Shown: positions 8,647-19,919, counted from the stretch's first letter. The stretch: DNA of 64,000 bases from Fibrobacter sp. UWT2 (GCF_900142545.1 NZ_FRBF01000005.1:124001-188000), one strand, 5' to 3'. Numbers and translations: made by a program. The notes: generated by a model from the sequence alone, not told the origin.

Positions 8647-10812
8647 TTACTTTTTCTTTTTGTCTTTACCGTAATAGCCGTACTTGCCGTAGCCATAGCT
8701 GCCGTAGCCGTAGCCATGACCGTCGGATTCGCAATGGTTCATCACGAAGGCGCGAGCCTTGCCTTCGCAGCAGCGGTCGAGCTTCATCATGGATTCCTTG
8801 ATCTGGTCCATGGTATGCTTGCCGTAATGGAGCACGGACAAGGCGAAGTCCACAATCGGGTAAATGAGTTCGGAATCGGTGACGAGTTCCAGAGGAGGCG
8901 TGTCCACGATAATGATATCGAACTTGGACTTGGCTTCTTCCAAAAGGTTCTTGAAGGTTTCGCCGCGCAAGAGTTCGCTCGGGGAAACGTCGGTCTTACC
9001 GGCACCAAGCACATACAGGTTCTTGGTAATGGAATCGGCCACAGCGTTATCCAAGGAGCACTTGCCTTCGAGCACATCGCCAAGGCCCTGCTTGCGGTGG
9101 CTGTACACCACGCCGCGGCGCATGTCGGCATCAATGAGCAAAGTCTTTTTGCCAGAGCCTGCAAAAAGGGCAGAAACGTTCTTGGACACAAAGGACTTGC
9201 CCACGCCCGGAATCATACCCGTCACCATCATGACGCGCAAATCGTTCGTTGCAAATTCAATAGCCGTATAAAGAGAACGCAGCGCTTCGCTCGACGGCGA
9301 ATCGGGATCGTCTTCAACCAGGGGCTTCGTGTTTTTGCCCTTGTTGCGCTTGAGGAGGATTGCGTTTTCGGCCTTCGGAATCTTGGCGTACACGCTAATA
9401 CCCGTTTCACGTTCAATTTCAAGAGAGCTGCGGACGCCACGCTTGGTCATCTGCAACAGGTAAAGCAGCAAGGCTCCCAACAGGAAGGAACCGCCTACGC
9501 AACCTGCAAACACAACCTTCTTATTCGGCTTAGAGGGTCTACGTTCAATCTGAGCATAGTCCACAATGCGCACGTTACCGACTTCACCGGCACGCACCAC
9601 GCGCAGCTGCTGGATGTTATTCAACATGGCCGTATACTGGGCATTGTTCACAGCCACTTCTTCTTGCAGGCTACGAACGTCTTGCTGCGTTTTCGGCATG
9701 TTTTCGGCAGACTTCTTGAGTCGAGAAAGTTCGGCACGCAGGCGGTTCTGCTGCTGCACAATCGTCTGCACGGAGGGGTGTTCTTCCTTGAACAAGCGAG
9801 TGGCTTCTTGGCGCTGCTGTTCCAGTTCCAAGACCTGCTTTTCAAGTTCCGAAACCTTTTCCAAGTGGACTCTGGTTTCGCCCGTCATGTCCACGGAACC
9901 GATCTTCAAACGGTAATCGGCCAGGTTCTTTTCGGCCGTATCGAGTTTAGCCTTCACGCCCGGGAGCTGTTCTTCCAGGAATTCCAAAGTCTTTTCGGCT
10001 TCGGCACTGCGCATTTCCACATTCTGGCGCAGGTAGATATTGGCAATGGTATTCAGGACCGAAGCAGCTTTGTCTGCATAGCGGTTGGTGTAAGACACGC
10101 CGATAATGCCCGTCTGCTTGCCGCGTTCGGACACGTCGAGCTGTTTAACCAAGCCTCGGACCGCATCTAGCGGTTCGGACTGCACGATAGCGAACACCTG
10201 TCCCGGCCTTGCCAGCAGGTGCTTCACGTGAATTCGGAGCGTGTCGCCGCCATAGGGAGCAGAGAGGGCCTCGCCCACCTTACCCTGCAAAAGCTTGACG
10301 CCTTCGGGAGTGAACACGGCGATTTCATCTTCGCCCACCACATGAGCCATCCACTTTTCATCGCGTGCGATTTCGGGGATGTACAAGTCTTCGAGATCCA
10401 TGCGGCCTTCCGTATGGAGCAAGCGGTCGATGATTCCCTTCGGGTAGGCGTTAAAACAAAGGTGTTCCTTTTCGACCACATAGTTCAAGACCATGCGGCT
10501 CTTCAAAAGTTCGATTTCGGCTTCGGCAGGGCTGGCCACATCCAAAAGGGCACCCATTTCGCCCATGGCCTTACCGGCCTTGTTACCCTTCACGTCAATC
10601 TGCAAAAGAGCGTCGCTCGTATACTGGGGGCGCATAAAGTTGGATGCCAAAAAGCCTACGGCGCAGCCCACCGCAATACAACAAGCCAAGAAGAATTTGT
10701 GCTTCAGCAACAAACCCAAGACTTCAAGGATATCGATTTCATCGTCTTCCTTATGCTTTGCCGGTGAGCTCGATCCCATTGAATTGTACTGATTATTCGG
10801 TTCCATTTTCAT
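8647..10812 (-). CDS. Polysaccharide co-polymerase with BY-type tyrosine kinase (Wzc family)
   Basis: Inner-membrane protein of 721 residues. A short cytoplasmic N-terminus leads to TM1 (FFLACCIAVGCAVGFLAS, about 40-58) and a Wzz-type domain. A long periplasmic coiled coil (about 250-400, TLEFLEEQLPGVKAKLDTAEK) and TM2 (VVFAGCVGGSFLLGALLLYLL, about 440-460) follow. The cytoplasmic kinase has Walker A GMIPGVGKSFVSKN, Walker A' LLIDADMRRG and Walker B IIIVDTPPLE. It ends in a Tyr/Gly cluster (GYGYGSYGYGKYGYYG), the expected autophosphorylation tail. Members control chain length and export of capsule or exopolysaccharide. No glycosyltransferase or Wza gene is adjacent; a Wzi-like gene lies 46 kb away. 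Its long Gly-Tyr tail is more repetitive than usual. Confidence 0.92.
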   Translation of the reverse strand: MKMEPNNQYNSMGSSSPAKHKEDDEIDILEVLGLLLKHKFFLACCIAVGCAVGFLASNFMRPQYTSDALLQIDVKGNKAGKAMGEMGALLDVASPAEAEIELLKSRMVLNYVVEKEHLCFNAYPKGIIDRLLHTEGRMDLEDLYIPEIARDEKWMAHVVGEDEIAVFTPEGVKLLQGKVGEALSAPYGGDTLRIHVKHLLARPGQVFAIVQSEPLDAVRGLVKQLDVSERGKQTGIIGVSYTNRYADKAASVLNTIANIYLRQNVEMRSAEAEKTLEFLEEQLPGVKAKLDTAEKNLADYRLKIGSVDMTGETRVHLEKVSELEKQVLELEQQRQEATRLFKEEHPSVQTIVQQQNRLRAELSRLKKSAENMPKTQQDVRSLQEEVAVNNAQYTAMLNNIQQLRVVRAGEVGNVRIVDYAQIERRPSKPNKKVVFAGCVGGSFLLGALLLYLLQMTKRGVRSSLEIERETGISVYAKIPKAENAILLKRNKGKNTKPLVEDDPDSPSSEALRSLYTAIEFATNDLRVMMVTGMIPGVGKSFVSKNVSALFAGSGKKTLLIDADMRRGVVYSHRKQGLGDVLEGKCSLDNAVADSITKNLYVLGAGKTDVSPSELLRGETFKNLLEEAKSKFDIIIVDTPPLELVTDSELIYPIVDFALSVLHYGKHTMDQIKESMMKLDRCCEGKARAFVMNHCESDGHGYGYGSYGYGKYGYYGKDKKKK

Positions 10813-10839
10813 CCTTTCTTGATCTTCTTTTATAAAAAA

Positions 10840-10877
10840 TAGAAAAAGAGGCCGCAGAGCATGTCCGCGACCTCTTT
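10840..10877 (-). terminator. Rho-independent terminator after adk
   Basis: On the minus strand, AAAGAGG pairs with CCTCTTT around an imperfect GC-rich stem (10845-10877). It is followed by a U-rich run (TTTTTCTATTTTTT), 19 bp beyond the adk stop. It separates adk from the BY-kinase gene. Confidence 0.8.
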
Positions 10878-10895
10878 GTATAAGCTAGAAAAGCT

Positions 10896-11546
10896 TTATT
10901 TCTTCTTAGCGGTCTTCTTAGCCGGAGCCTTCTTAGCAGGGGCCTTCTTTGCAGAAGCCTTGCAGAACTTCACGTAGGCAGCGAGAGTGTCGCAGAACAC
11001 TTCGTCCGGAGTGTTGTCGCCGTTGATGCGGCTGATGATGGACTTGCTGTACTTGCCGAGCACCTTAGCGGTGGATTCCTTGTAAACCTTGAGACGGTTC
11101 TTGATCACGGCTTCGTCGGCGTCGTCCTTACGGCCTTCGATCTTGGCGCGGTTCAGGAGGCGAGCCACGATGGTCTTTTCGTCCTTGATGTCGAGCACGA
11201 AGATGTGCTTCACGTCGACCACGGATTCAATGAGCTTGACCTGAGCAACAGTGCGAGGAATACCGTCGAGGAGGAGGGTGTCCTTATCCGGATTTACCTT
11301 GTTCGTATTGACGAGGCCTTCGATGAAGCGGCCGAAGATTTCGACAGTAGCTTCATCCGGAACCAAGAGGCCCTTGCTGGAGTAAGAAGCAAGGAGCTTG
11401 CCAGATTCGCTGGACGGGGCAATGCCACGGAAGATGTCACCCGTGGAAATGTGCTTGAGGGACGTAGTAGCAGCGAGCTTTGCGCCGACGGTACCCTTGC
11501 CGGAACCCGGTGCGCCAAAGATAAGAACTGCAGGAATTTTAGCCAT
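10896..11546 (-). CDS. adk: Adenylate kinase, short-lid type with basic tail
   Basis: Interconverts ATP + AMP and 2 ADP in the cytoplasm. P-loop GAPGSGKGT at residues 11-19, AMP-site stretch HISTGDIFRG, DGIPRTVAQV (usual form DGFPRT), and ARLLNRAKIEGRKDD with the lid arginines. There is no inserted zinc-type lid, so this is the short form. The C-terminus carries a Lys/Ala/Pro tail (KKAPAKKAPAKKTAKKK) of about 20 residues beyond the normal fold, similar in character to the tail on CimA; its purpose is unknown. Signs of its own transcription unit are a terminator after it and an 86-bp gap holding a family A array before it. Confidence 0.9.
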   Translation of the reverse strand: MAKIPAVLIFGAPGSGKGTVGAKLAATTSLKHISTGDIFRGIAPSSESGKLLASYSSKGLLVPDEATVEIFGRFIEGLVNTNKVNPDKDTLLLDGIPRTVAQVKLIESVVDVKHIFVLDIKDEKTIVARLLNRAKIEGRKDDADEAVIKNRLKVYKESTAKVLGKYSKSIISRINGDNTPDEVFCDTLAAYVKFCKASAKKAPAKKAPAKKTAKKK

Positions 11547-11593
11547 TGTGTTAACCTCTTGGGTTTAGTGTTGAAAATTCGGGACTAAAGATA

Positions 11594-11631
11594 GTAAAAA
11601 GTAGGAAGTAGACAGTAGGCAGTAGACAGTA
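11594..11631. repeat. Family A heptamer array (clpC-adk gap)
   Basis: GTAGGAA, GTAGACA, GTAGGCA and GTAGACA heptamers in series on the plus strand, ending one or two bases from the clpC stop codon. Confidence 0.8.
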
Positions 11632-11632
11632 A

Positions 11633-14173
<2,541 letters not shown>

Positions 14174-14187
14174 ATTTTCTCCTTAAG

Positions 14188-14859
14188 CTATTGAATGACT
14201 CCACCGTGCATTACCACACGGCGTTTTGCAAAACTAGCCAATTTTTCGTCGTGAGTCACAATCAAGAAGGCCTGATTGAACTTTTCGTTGAGTTCGCCAA
14301 TCAATTCGTTGAGCATCGCGGAATTTGCTTCGTCCAAGTTGCCGCTCGGTTCGTCAGCAAGCACCAAATCCGGATGATTCATGAGCGCACGGGCAATCGC
14401 CACACGCTGACGTTCACCGCCGCTGAGTTCACGCGGCAAGTGCTTGAGGCGGTCCTTCAGGCCCACCGTTTCCAAAAGCATGGCGGCACGTTCCTTGCAT
14501 TCCTTTTCAGAAGTTCCGAGAATGCGGCCCGGCACGCACACGTTTTCAATCGCGGTAAATTCGCTCAGCAAGTGGTGGAACTGGAACACGAAGCCCACCT
14601 GCACGCGGTGGTAACGGTCGCGTTCAGAGTCGTTGAACTTGGAAAGCGCCTTGCCCTTAAAGAGGATTTCGCCAGACGTCGGCGTATCGAGCATGCCCAC
14701 CAAATTCAGGAACGTCGACTTACCCGAACCCGAAGAACCCGTGAGCGCCACGAGTTCGCCTTCTTCCATCGAGAAGTTCACGCCCTTGAGGATTTCAAGC
14801 TTTTCGCCCGTCTCGGAAAATTCACGACGGAGGTCAACTGTTTCAAGCAAACTACTCAT
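14188..14859 (-). CDS. lolD: Lipoprotein-release ABC transporter ATPase LolD
   Basis: ATPase of the LolCDE complex that extracts lipoproteins from the inner membrane. Walker A TGSSGSGKSTFLNL, Q-loop FQFHHLLSEFTAIENV, signature LSGGERQRVAIARAL, Walker B LVLADEPSGNLDE and H-loop VTHDEKLA are all present. The ATG at 14859 is chosen because it overlaps the end of the lolC/E gene by 8 bp (translational coupling) and gives the standard N-terminus (MSSLLETVDLRREF). A longer reading to 14940 adds 27 residues that are only the other gene in another frame. The window's many lipoproteins fit a need for this system. Confidence 0.93.
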   Translation of the reverse strand: MSSLLETVDLRREFSETGEKLEILKGVNFSMEEGELVALTGSSGSGKSTFLNLVGMLDTPTSGEILFKGKALSKFNDSERDRYHRVQVGFVFQFHHLLSEFTAIENVCVPGRILGTSEKECKERAAMLLETVGLKDRLKHLPRELSGGERQRVAIARALMNHPDLVLADEPSGNLDEANSAMLNELIGELNEKFNQAFLIVTHDEKLASFAKRRVVMHGGVIQ

Positions 14860-16099
14860 GTCTAATCGCCCCCACCGGATCCAAGCGGCTAGCCTTCCAT
14901 GCCGGCAACAAAGTCGCCAGAACGCAAAGCGCAATGCCAATTACAAAAATCAAAATCACGTCAAGAATATGCACCGAAATCGGGAAGTACGGAATCACGT
15001 AGACATCGCCCGGCAGCTTGATAAAGTGGTAAGCCTCTTGCAACTTGCAAAGCACCAAGCCAATCGTACCGCCGACAATCGTACCGCCCACGCCAATGAA
15101 GCTTCCCATGAGCATAAAGACGCGCATAATGCCCGCCTTGCTAAAGCCCATGCTGCGGAGGATGCCGATTTCCTTGGTCTTGTCGATAACGACCATGATC
15201 AAGCTACTGATGATATTGAATGCCGCAACCAGAATGATGAGGCAAATCACCGCCGCCACGATGAACTTTTCGTAGTTCATCCACTTGAGGAGCGTGATGT
15301 TTTTCGTCTTCCAGTCCATGGCGTAATACGGGTAACCGAGCCAAGTGGCAAGGCTATCCACCGCTTCGCCGGCGAGCCAGTGATTGTTCAGGCGGAACTG
15401 GATGCCTGTCACGACATCTTCAAGGCCAAGCAACTTCTGGAGTTCCGGAATGCCCACATAAGCGAGGTTGCCGTCGTATTCGTAAGTACCCGTTTCAAAG
15501 ATGCCGCTCACCACGCACATCATCATCTTCGGGCCGCCGCTGCTGACCATGGCGTCCGGGCTCTGGAAAGTCTGCAGCACCAGCTTGTCGCCGACCACCA
15601 CACGGAGCCTATTGGCAAGGCCGGAACCCAAGATGATTCCAGGGCGACGAGTTCCGCTCAAGTCTTCGAGGCTGTCGACCGAGTAGTTACCCCACTTGAT
15701 GTACTTGTGGATGTCGGTGACGCCCTTGGCGGTTTCTGCATCAATACCGTAAATGACGATGCCGTCGTTTACCTTCTTGGAGCTCACGCCCACCTTGTAA
15801 ATAATGAACGGGGACGAGGCCACCACGCGAGAATCGCGATCGCGGACTTCTTTGGTGAGGCTGTCATACGGCGCAATGAATTCGCCATTGTAAGCCATCA
15901 CTTCGAAGTGAGCGTCTTTGCCAATCATCTGGGCGGTGACTTCTTCTTCGAAACCATTCACTGCAGCAAGCGCCACCACCAGCGCGAACACGCCAATGGA
16001 GACACCCAGCATACTAAAAATGCCAATCAGCGAAACAAAGAGGCTTTTGCGTTGAGCCCCTAAGTAACGCCAGGCGATGAGCCACTCAAGTTTATTCAT
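14852..16099 (-). CDS. lolC: Lipoprotein-release permease LolC/LolE
   Basis: Inner-membrane subunit (415 residues, normal length) of the LolCDE complex. N-terminal WLIAWRYLGAQRKSLFVSLIGIFSMLGVSIG is the classic LolC/E start followed by TM1. A large periplasmic domain (about 50-270) and three C-terminal TM helices of the FtsX type (IVAAVICLIILVAAFNIISSL onward) follow, with a DKTKEIGILRSMG cytoplasmic loop. Only one permease gene is present, so it may act as a homodimer (LolF-like arrangement) unless a second lies elsewhere. The ATG abuts a family A array with no recognisable ribosome-binding site. Confidence 0.92.
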   Translation of the reverse strand: MNKLEWLIAWRYLGAQRKSLFVSLIGIFSMLGVSIGVFALVVALAAVNGFEEEVTAQMIGKDAHFEVMAYNGEFIAPYDSLTKEVRDRDSRVVASSPFIIYKVGVSSKKVNDGIVIYGIDAETAKGVTDIHKYIKWGNYSVDSLEDLSGTRRPGIILGSGLANRLRVVVGDKLVLQTFQSPDAMVSSGGPKMMMCVVSGIFETGTYEYDGNLAYVGIPELQKLLGLEDVVTGIQFRLNNHWLAGEAVDSLATWLGYPYYAMDWKTKNITLLKWMNYEKFIVAAVICLIILVAAFNIISSLIMVVIDKTKEIGILRSMGFSKAGIMRVFMLMGSFIGVGGTIVGGTIGLVLCKLQEAYHFIKLPGDVYVIPYFPISVHILDVILIFVIGIALCVLATLLPAWKASRLDPVGAIRHE

Positions 16100-16134
16100 A
16101 GGAAGTAGGAAGTAGGAAGTAGGAAGTAGGAAGA
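16100..16134. repeat. Family A heptamer array, left side of S23-type gene
   Basis: Five consecutive GGAAGTA-phase heptamers on the plus strand, touching the lolC/E start codon on one side and the end of the S23-type gene on the other. The copy at 16501-16540 is in the opposite orientation. Confidence 0.88.
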
Positions 16135-16136
16135 CC

Positions 16137-16505
16137 CTACGTCCAATCCTTCGTTCCCAATTTTCTCCTCAAGGCGGTTAACATTTTTCCAATATCGTCA
16201 AGTGACTTTTTTATCGATTCCGTCTCAGACGATTTCAAAAGGTTCACTCGTTCACTCAAAACAATTTGCGTTTCTAATTCCGACTTAGAACCAAGGGCAA
16301 TTCCTAAAAAATGCGAAAATTCATTTTTTGATTTACGACCTTCTCCTTCTGCAATATTACTCGCAATTGATACTGCAGCACGTCGCATTTGAGAGGTCAA
16401 ACCAAACATTTCATCTTTAGAAAATGCACTTGTAAGACGATAAGTTTCAACAGCAACATCCATTGCTTGTTGCCAAACAATCAGGTCTCTGTATCCTTGT
16501 GTCAC
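16137..16505 (-). CDS. Four-helix-bundle protein, S23 / 23S rRNA intervening-sequence family
   Basis: A 122-residue protein with the characteristic family text: YRDLIVWQQAMDVAVETYRLT, FGLTSQMRRAAVSIASNIAEG, the SEFSHFLGIALGS-like stretch and ELETQIVLSE. Family members occur inside intervening sequences of 23S rRNA genes and as stand-alone genes; the Avd protein of diversity-generating retroelements has a related fold. Function here is unknown. The start is a GTG. Both the GTG and its purine-rich ribosome-binding site (GGAAG) are contributed by the flanking repeat. The gene looks more AT-rich than lolC/E and lysS beside it and lies exactly between two inverted family A arrays, so it may be a mobile passenger. 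No reverse transcriptase or variable repeat pair is visible nearby. Confidence 0.85.
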   Translation of the reverse strand: MTQGYRDLIVWQQAMDVAVETYRLTSAFSKDEMFGLTSQMRRAAVSIASNIAEGEGRKSKNEFSHFLGIALGSKSELETQIVLSERVNLLKSSETESIKKSLDDIGKMLTALRRKLGTKDWT

Positions 16506-16540
16506 TGTCTACTTCCTACCGTCTACTGTCTACTAGCTAG
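16501..16540. repeat. Family A heptamer array, right side of S23-type gene (inverted)
   Basis: Reads on the minus strand as GTAGACA, GTAGACG, GTAGGAA, GTAGACA, GTG, so it is inverted relative to the array at 16100. It ends in a small palindrome, GCTAGGCTTCGCCTAGC (16536-16552), which contains the lysS stop codon. Confidence 0.85.
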
Positions 16541-16547
16541 GCTTCGC

Positions 16548-18056
16548 CTAGCAGCTTTCGGGCTTCATCAGCGGGAAGAGCTGCACGTCGCGGATGGTCT
16601 GCTGGTTGGTGAGGAGCATGACCATGCGGTCGATGCCGAATCCCACGCCACCGGTAGGCGGCAAGCCAGATTCGATGGCGTGCATGAAGTTTTCGTCCAT
16701 CGGGTGAGTTTCACCTTCGCCACCGCGGCCGCGGCGCACCTGGTCTTCCAGGAGCTCACGCTGACGGATGGGGTCGTTAAGTTCGGTATAGGCGTTACCC
16801 AGTTCCCATCCGTTAGCGTACGGCTCGAACTGTTCGATAAGGCCTTCGATGGTACGGTGCTTCTTGCAGAGCGGAGTACTTTCGGTCGGCATGTCCTTGA
16901 TGAACGTCGGCTGGATGAGCTTGTCTTCCACGGTAAGCTCGAACAGTTCGAGGATACCGCGGCCGCGGCTGAATTCGCCGTCCAGGTGTCCGCCCAGTTC
17001 TTCCATCTTGGCCTTGATTTCGTCGTCGCTCATTTCATTGACCTTGAGGCCGCCGAACTTTTCGATGGCTTCAATCATGCTGTAGCGGGGCCACGGAGCC
17101 TTGAAGTCGATTTCCTTACCCTGGTATTCAATCTTGGTGGTGCCGTTGGCGGCAATACAGGCGCGTTCGTAGATGTTTTCGAAGTGCACCATCATGTCGT
17201 TGTAGTCGGCATAGGCTTCGTAGAATTCGAGACCGGTGAATTCCGGGCTATGCGTACGGTCCATACCTTCGTTACGGAAGTTCTTGGAGAATTCGAAAAC
17301 CTTTTCCATGCCGCCCACGATGCAGCGCTTCAGGTAAAGTTCCGGAGCCACGCGCAGGTAAAGCGTCATGTCGCAAGCATTGTGGTGCGTAGTGAACGGA
17401 CGGGCGTTTGCACCGCCGTAAATCGGCTGGAGCGTCGGAGTTTCGACTTCGATAAATCCCTTTTCAATCAGGTATTCGCGGATAGCCTGCAGAATCTTGA
17501 AGCGCTTGATGAACACGTCCTTCACATCGTCGTTCAAAGCCATGTCGATATAGCGCTGGCGGTAACGGGTATCCACGTCGGCAAATTCGTTGAACACGAC
17601 CTTGTTGCCGTTTTCGTTGACCTTTTCCTTAGCGACCGGAAGCGGACGCACGGCCTTCGAAAGCATGGTCACCTTCTTCACGTGCACGGAGTATTCACCC
17701 GTCTGAGTTTCGAACATGGAACCGTTCACGCCGATAAAGTCACCGAGGTCGGTCATCTTCACGACTTCGTAGTTTTCTTCGCCCACTTCGTCACGGGCAA
17801 CCACCACCTGCAAGCGACCATAACGGTCCTTGAGGTGCATAAAGCACATTTTGCCCTTGCGGTTAAAGCGAACCACGCGGCCAGCGAAAGCGATTTCTTC
17901 GCCAGAAGCCATCAGGGCTTCCTTATTTTCTTTCAAAACCTTGGAATCATGCGTGCGGTTGAACTTGTGCGGATAAGCTTCCACACCCATTTCCTTAAAC
18001 TTGTCAAGCTTCGCGAGGCGAGCCTGCACCTGGTCATTCATGTCTTGCATTGCCAT
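16548..18056 (-). CDS. lysS: Lysyl-tRNA synthetase, class II
   Basis: Charges tRNA-Lys; 502 residues, standard length. An N-terminal OB-fold anticodon-binding domain (about 60-150, FAGRVVRFNRKGKMCFMHL) is followed by the class II core. Motif 2 is FRNEGMDRTHSPEFTGLEFYEAYADY-type text and motif 3 is GFGIDRMVMLLT. The ATG at 18056 (MAMQDMNDQ) fits; a second Met two codons later is an alternative. The stop codon lies within a short palindrome next to the inverted family A array that borders the S23-type gene. Confidence 0.97.
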   Translation of the reverse strand: MAMQDMNDQVQARLAKLDKFKEMGVEAYPHKFNRTHDSKVLKENKEALMASGEEIAFAGRVVRFNRKGKMCFMHLKDRYGRLQVVVARDEVGEENYEVVKMTDLGDFIGVNGSMFETQTGEYSVHVKKVTMLSKAVRPLPVAKEKVNENGNKVVFNEFADVDTRYRQRYIDMALNDDVKDVFIKRFKILQAIREYLIEKGFIEVETPTLQPIYGGANARPFTTHHNACDMTLYLRVAPELYLKRCIVGGMEKVFEFSKNFRNEGMDRTHSPEFTGLEFYEAYADYNDMMVHFENIYERACIAANGTTKIEYQGKEIDFKAPWPRYSMIEAIEKFGGLKVNEMSDDEIKAKMEELGGHLDGEFSRGRGILELFELTVEDKLIQPTFIKDMPTESTPLCKKHRTIEGLIEQFEPYANGWELGNAYTELNDPIRQRELLEDQVRRGRGGEGETHPMDENFMHAIESGLPPTGGVGFGIDRMVMLLTNQQTIRDVQLFPLMKPESC

Positions 18057-18113
18057 AATATTTATCCTGTGATTAAATCACGTTTAAAATTTACGGCAAA
18101 AATTTAGAAAAAT

Positions 18114-18190
18114 GTAGGAAGTAGGAAGTAGGAAGTAGGAAGGACTCAGCGCCAATTACTGTCTACTGCCTACTGTCTACCGTCTACTGC
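18114..18190. repeat. Opposed pair of family A arrays (potential cruciform)
   Basis: Four GTAGGAA heptamers at 18114-18143, a 14-bp centre, then the reverse-complement type (ACTGTCTACTGCCTACTGTC...) at 18158-18190. The two arms are partly complementary, so a large hairpin could form. It lies between the lysS start and the stop of the SprT-like gene. Confidence 0.8.
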
Positions 18191-18191
18191 A

Positions 18192-18989
18192 TTACAATTC
18201 AGCATGTCTCCGCATCTTGCGGATATTCTGCGGAAGCACGTGATTGTGCCAGTGAATCCATTCGTCGTAATAGATGTATTGGCGTTCGCGGCGTCTAAAG
18301 TTGCGGCCATGCACAATGCGGCGGCCGTTCTTGACTTCGACCGGAATCGCAATATGCAGGCATTCATGGTACACGACACCGGCCACGGCATATTCCGGGC
18401 AGTTCGCGGCATCGTAACCCTTGCTGATGCTGATCAAATGGAATTCTTCACCGGTCACAGGATCCTGACGGACTGAATGGAAACTGAGTCCGCCGACGCG
18501 GTTACTCCAGGTGATACGGCAAGTTAATTTATCTTCAAAGTAGGTGCTGTTGATCGCGGCAAGCACATCGTTCAAATTGTGGTACTTGCCTTGCGGCTTA
18601 ATCGGCGGAAGCCTACCCTTGGTCGACAAGGATTCATCGCCACGATCGGCCAAAATCTGCTCCACCAGCGTCCAAAAGCGGCTGACCAAATCCTTGATAA
18701 TCGCCTTGTTCTTCGCCGTTTTACGCTTGATGGCGTGTTCCGCCCATTCGGCGGCAAGCTCACGTGCCGGCGCAAATTCAGGCTCCTTCATGTAAGCTGG
18801 CAAAATCACTTCGGGGTGGCCAAACAGCACTCCCCCCTTGCAACGGATACTCTTCTTAAGCTGAGAATTGTACTTGAAATGCACCAGCCCATTCTGCGAA
18901 ACCGAAGCCGGAACTTTCGGCTTTGCCGGTTCCTTGGGAGCATCGGTATTGTTCCCGAACAAGTCGAGTTGCATTCCAAACAAATTCAT
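18192..18989 (-). CDS. SprT-like zinc metalloprotease-domain protein
   Basis: A 265-residue protein. Residues about 130-250 contain an SprT-like fold with the HExxH zinc motif in GVVYHECLHIAIP and a further His-rich stretch (HGRNFRRRERQY) where a third ligand is expected. The N-terminal 120 residues have no recognised domain and begin with a Pro/Lys-rich segment. SprT-like proteins include the DNA-protein crosslink protease SPRTN in eukaryotes; bacterial members are poorly characterised. It starts 2 bp after the stop of the upstream YkgJ-type gene, so the two form an operon. Confidence 0.8.
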   Translation of the reverse strand: MNLFGMQLDLFGNNTDAPKEPAKPKVPASVSQNGLVHFKYNSQLKKSIRCKGGVLFGHPEVILPAYMKEPEFAPARELAAEWAEHAIKRKTAKNKAIIKDLVSRFWTLVEQILADRGDESLSTKGRLPPIKPQGKYHNLNDVLAAINSTYFEDKLTCRITWSNRVGGLSFHSVRQDPVTGEEFHLISISKGYDAANCPEYAVAGVVYHECLHIAIPVEVKNGRRIVHGRNFRRRERQYIYYDEWIHWHNHVLPQNIRKMRRHAEL

Positions 18990-18991
18990 TC

Positions 18992-19768
18992 TCAGTTACC
19001 GCCAATCAGGCCTTCGAAACGGTTCACCGCTAAGAGTCCGCCAAAGTAGCTTTCCGGCAAATCCAAAAGGGCGAAATGTTCCGAAATCCCGTACACCGCA
19101 TCTTCGATGCTATCAGGCAAATACACAATATAGCTATCGTTTTCGGGAGTCTGCAAATGCTCCGGCGTACAGAACTTGGGGTCCGTCTCACTAAAATACA
19201 TGCGGCAAGACACCGGACGCAGCGGATACACCGTGCAATCGCCTTTCTTGTCCGAAAACGGGCACGGGTTCCAGGCGCTAAAATAGTCATGCAGGGCCTT
19301 ATCTTCGGCGTAATCGTCCAAATCCATCTGGTCAGGCACTGCACCCTCGGCGCGTCTCGCCTCAAAAAATTTGCTGAACAGCGACGATCTCACCTGGCAG
19401 GCTTCCATAATATTGAGCAAGTCATTCCGCCCCCGGAGGTCGCAATATAAAGTGACAAGTTCAAAAGGCTCCACCGACATCGGGTAATGGTGGCAACAAT
19501 TACCGCAGGCGGGCCTGCACTGGATAGGCCGCGGCTGTTGCGGCAAAACCGCTTCCAGGTATTCCGAAAAAAGCCGGTGGTATTCCCGGGTAAATTCCTT
19601 AATCTTGGGGAGTTCTTCGAGTAGGTTATCGGGACCGATCGCCGATTCTCGGCCCATGGTCGCCGCAACGGCATCCAGGCGATCCCTTTCCGCCCTCAAA
19701 AGGCTTGCCAGGCGCATTTCGGCCAAACGAAACGCCTTTGTCGGAAAATACTCTCGATAAGATTCCAT
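18992..19768 (-). CDS. YkgJ-type cysteine-cluster protein
   Basis: A 258-residue protein of the YkgJ/Fli-B-like family thought to bind zinc or an iron-sulfur cluster. Conserved cysteines appear as CRPACGNCCHHYP (about residue 84) and CPFSDKKGDCTVYPLRPVSCRMYF (about 170-195), the pattern that defines the family. The surroundings are mostly helical. No catalytic role is known. It is the first gene of a two-gene operon with the SprT-like protein and starts 151 bp from the divergent lipoprotein gene at 19920. Confidence 0.82.
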   Translation of the reverse strand: MESYREYFPTKAFRLAEMRLASLLRAERDRLDAVAATMGRESAIGPDNLLEELPKIKEFTREYHRLFSEYLEAVLPQQPRPIQCRPACGNCCHHYPMSVEPFELVTLYCDLRGRNDLLNIMEACQVRSSLFSKFFEARRAEGAVPDQMDLDDYAEDKALHDYFSAWNPCPFSDKKGDCTVYPLRPVSCRMYFSETDPKFCTPEHLQTPENDSYIVYLPDSIEDAVYGISEHFALLDLPESYFGGLLAVNRFEGLIGGN

Positions 19769-19919
19769 GCAACAAAGATAGATATTTTACCAATATCCGA
19801 AAAAACATCAAAAAAAAGCCACAAATATCACAAGATTTTCAAAAAACTACATAAAAAACAGATTGAGAAATCCTTTTTGTAAGAATAATGTTATCTTTTA
19901 GGAAAATGGGAATAGTGTA

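Noticed and set aside
14860-14940. N-terminal extension of LolD
   Set aside because: These residues come from the overlapping lolC/E gene in another frame; the ATG at 14859 gives the standard start.
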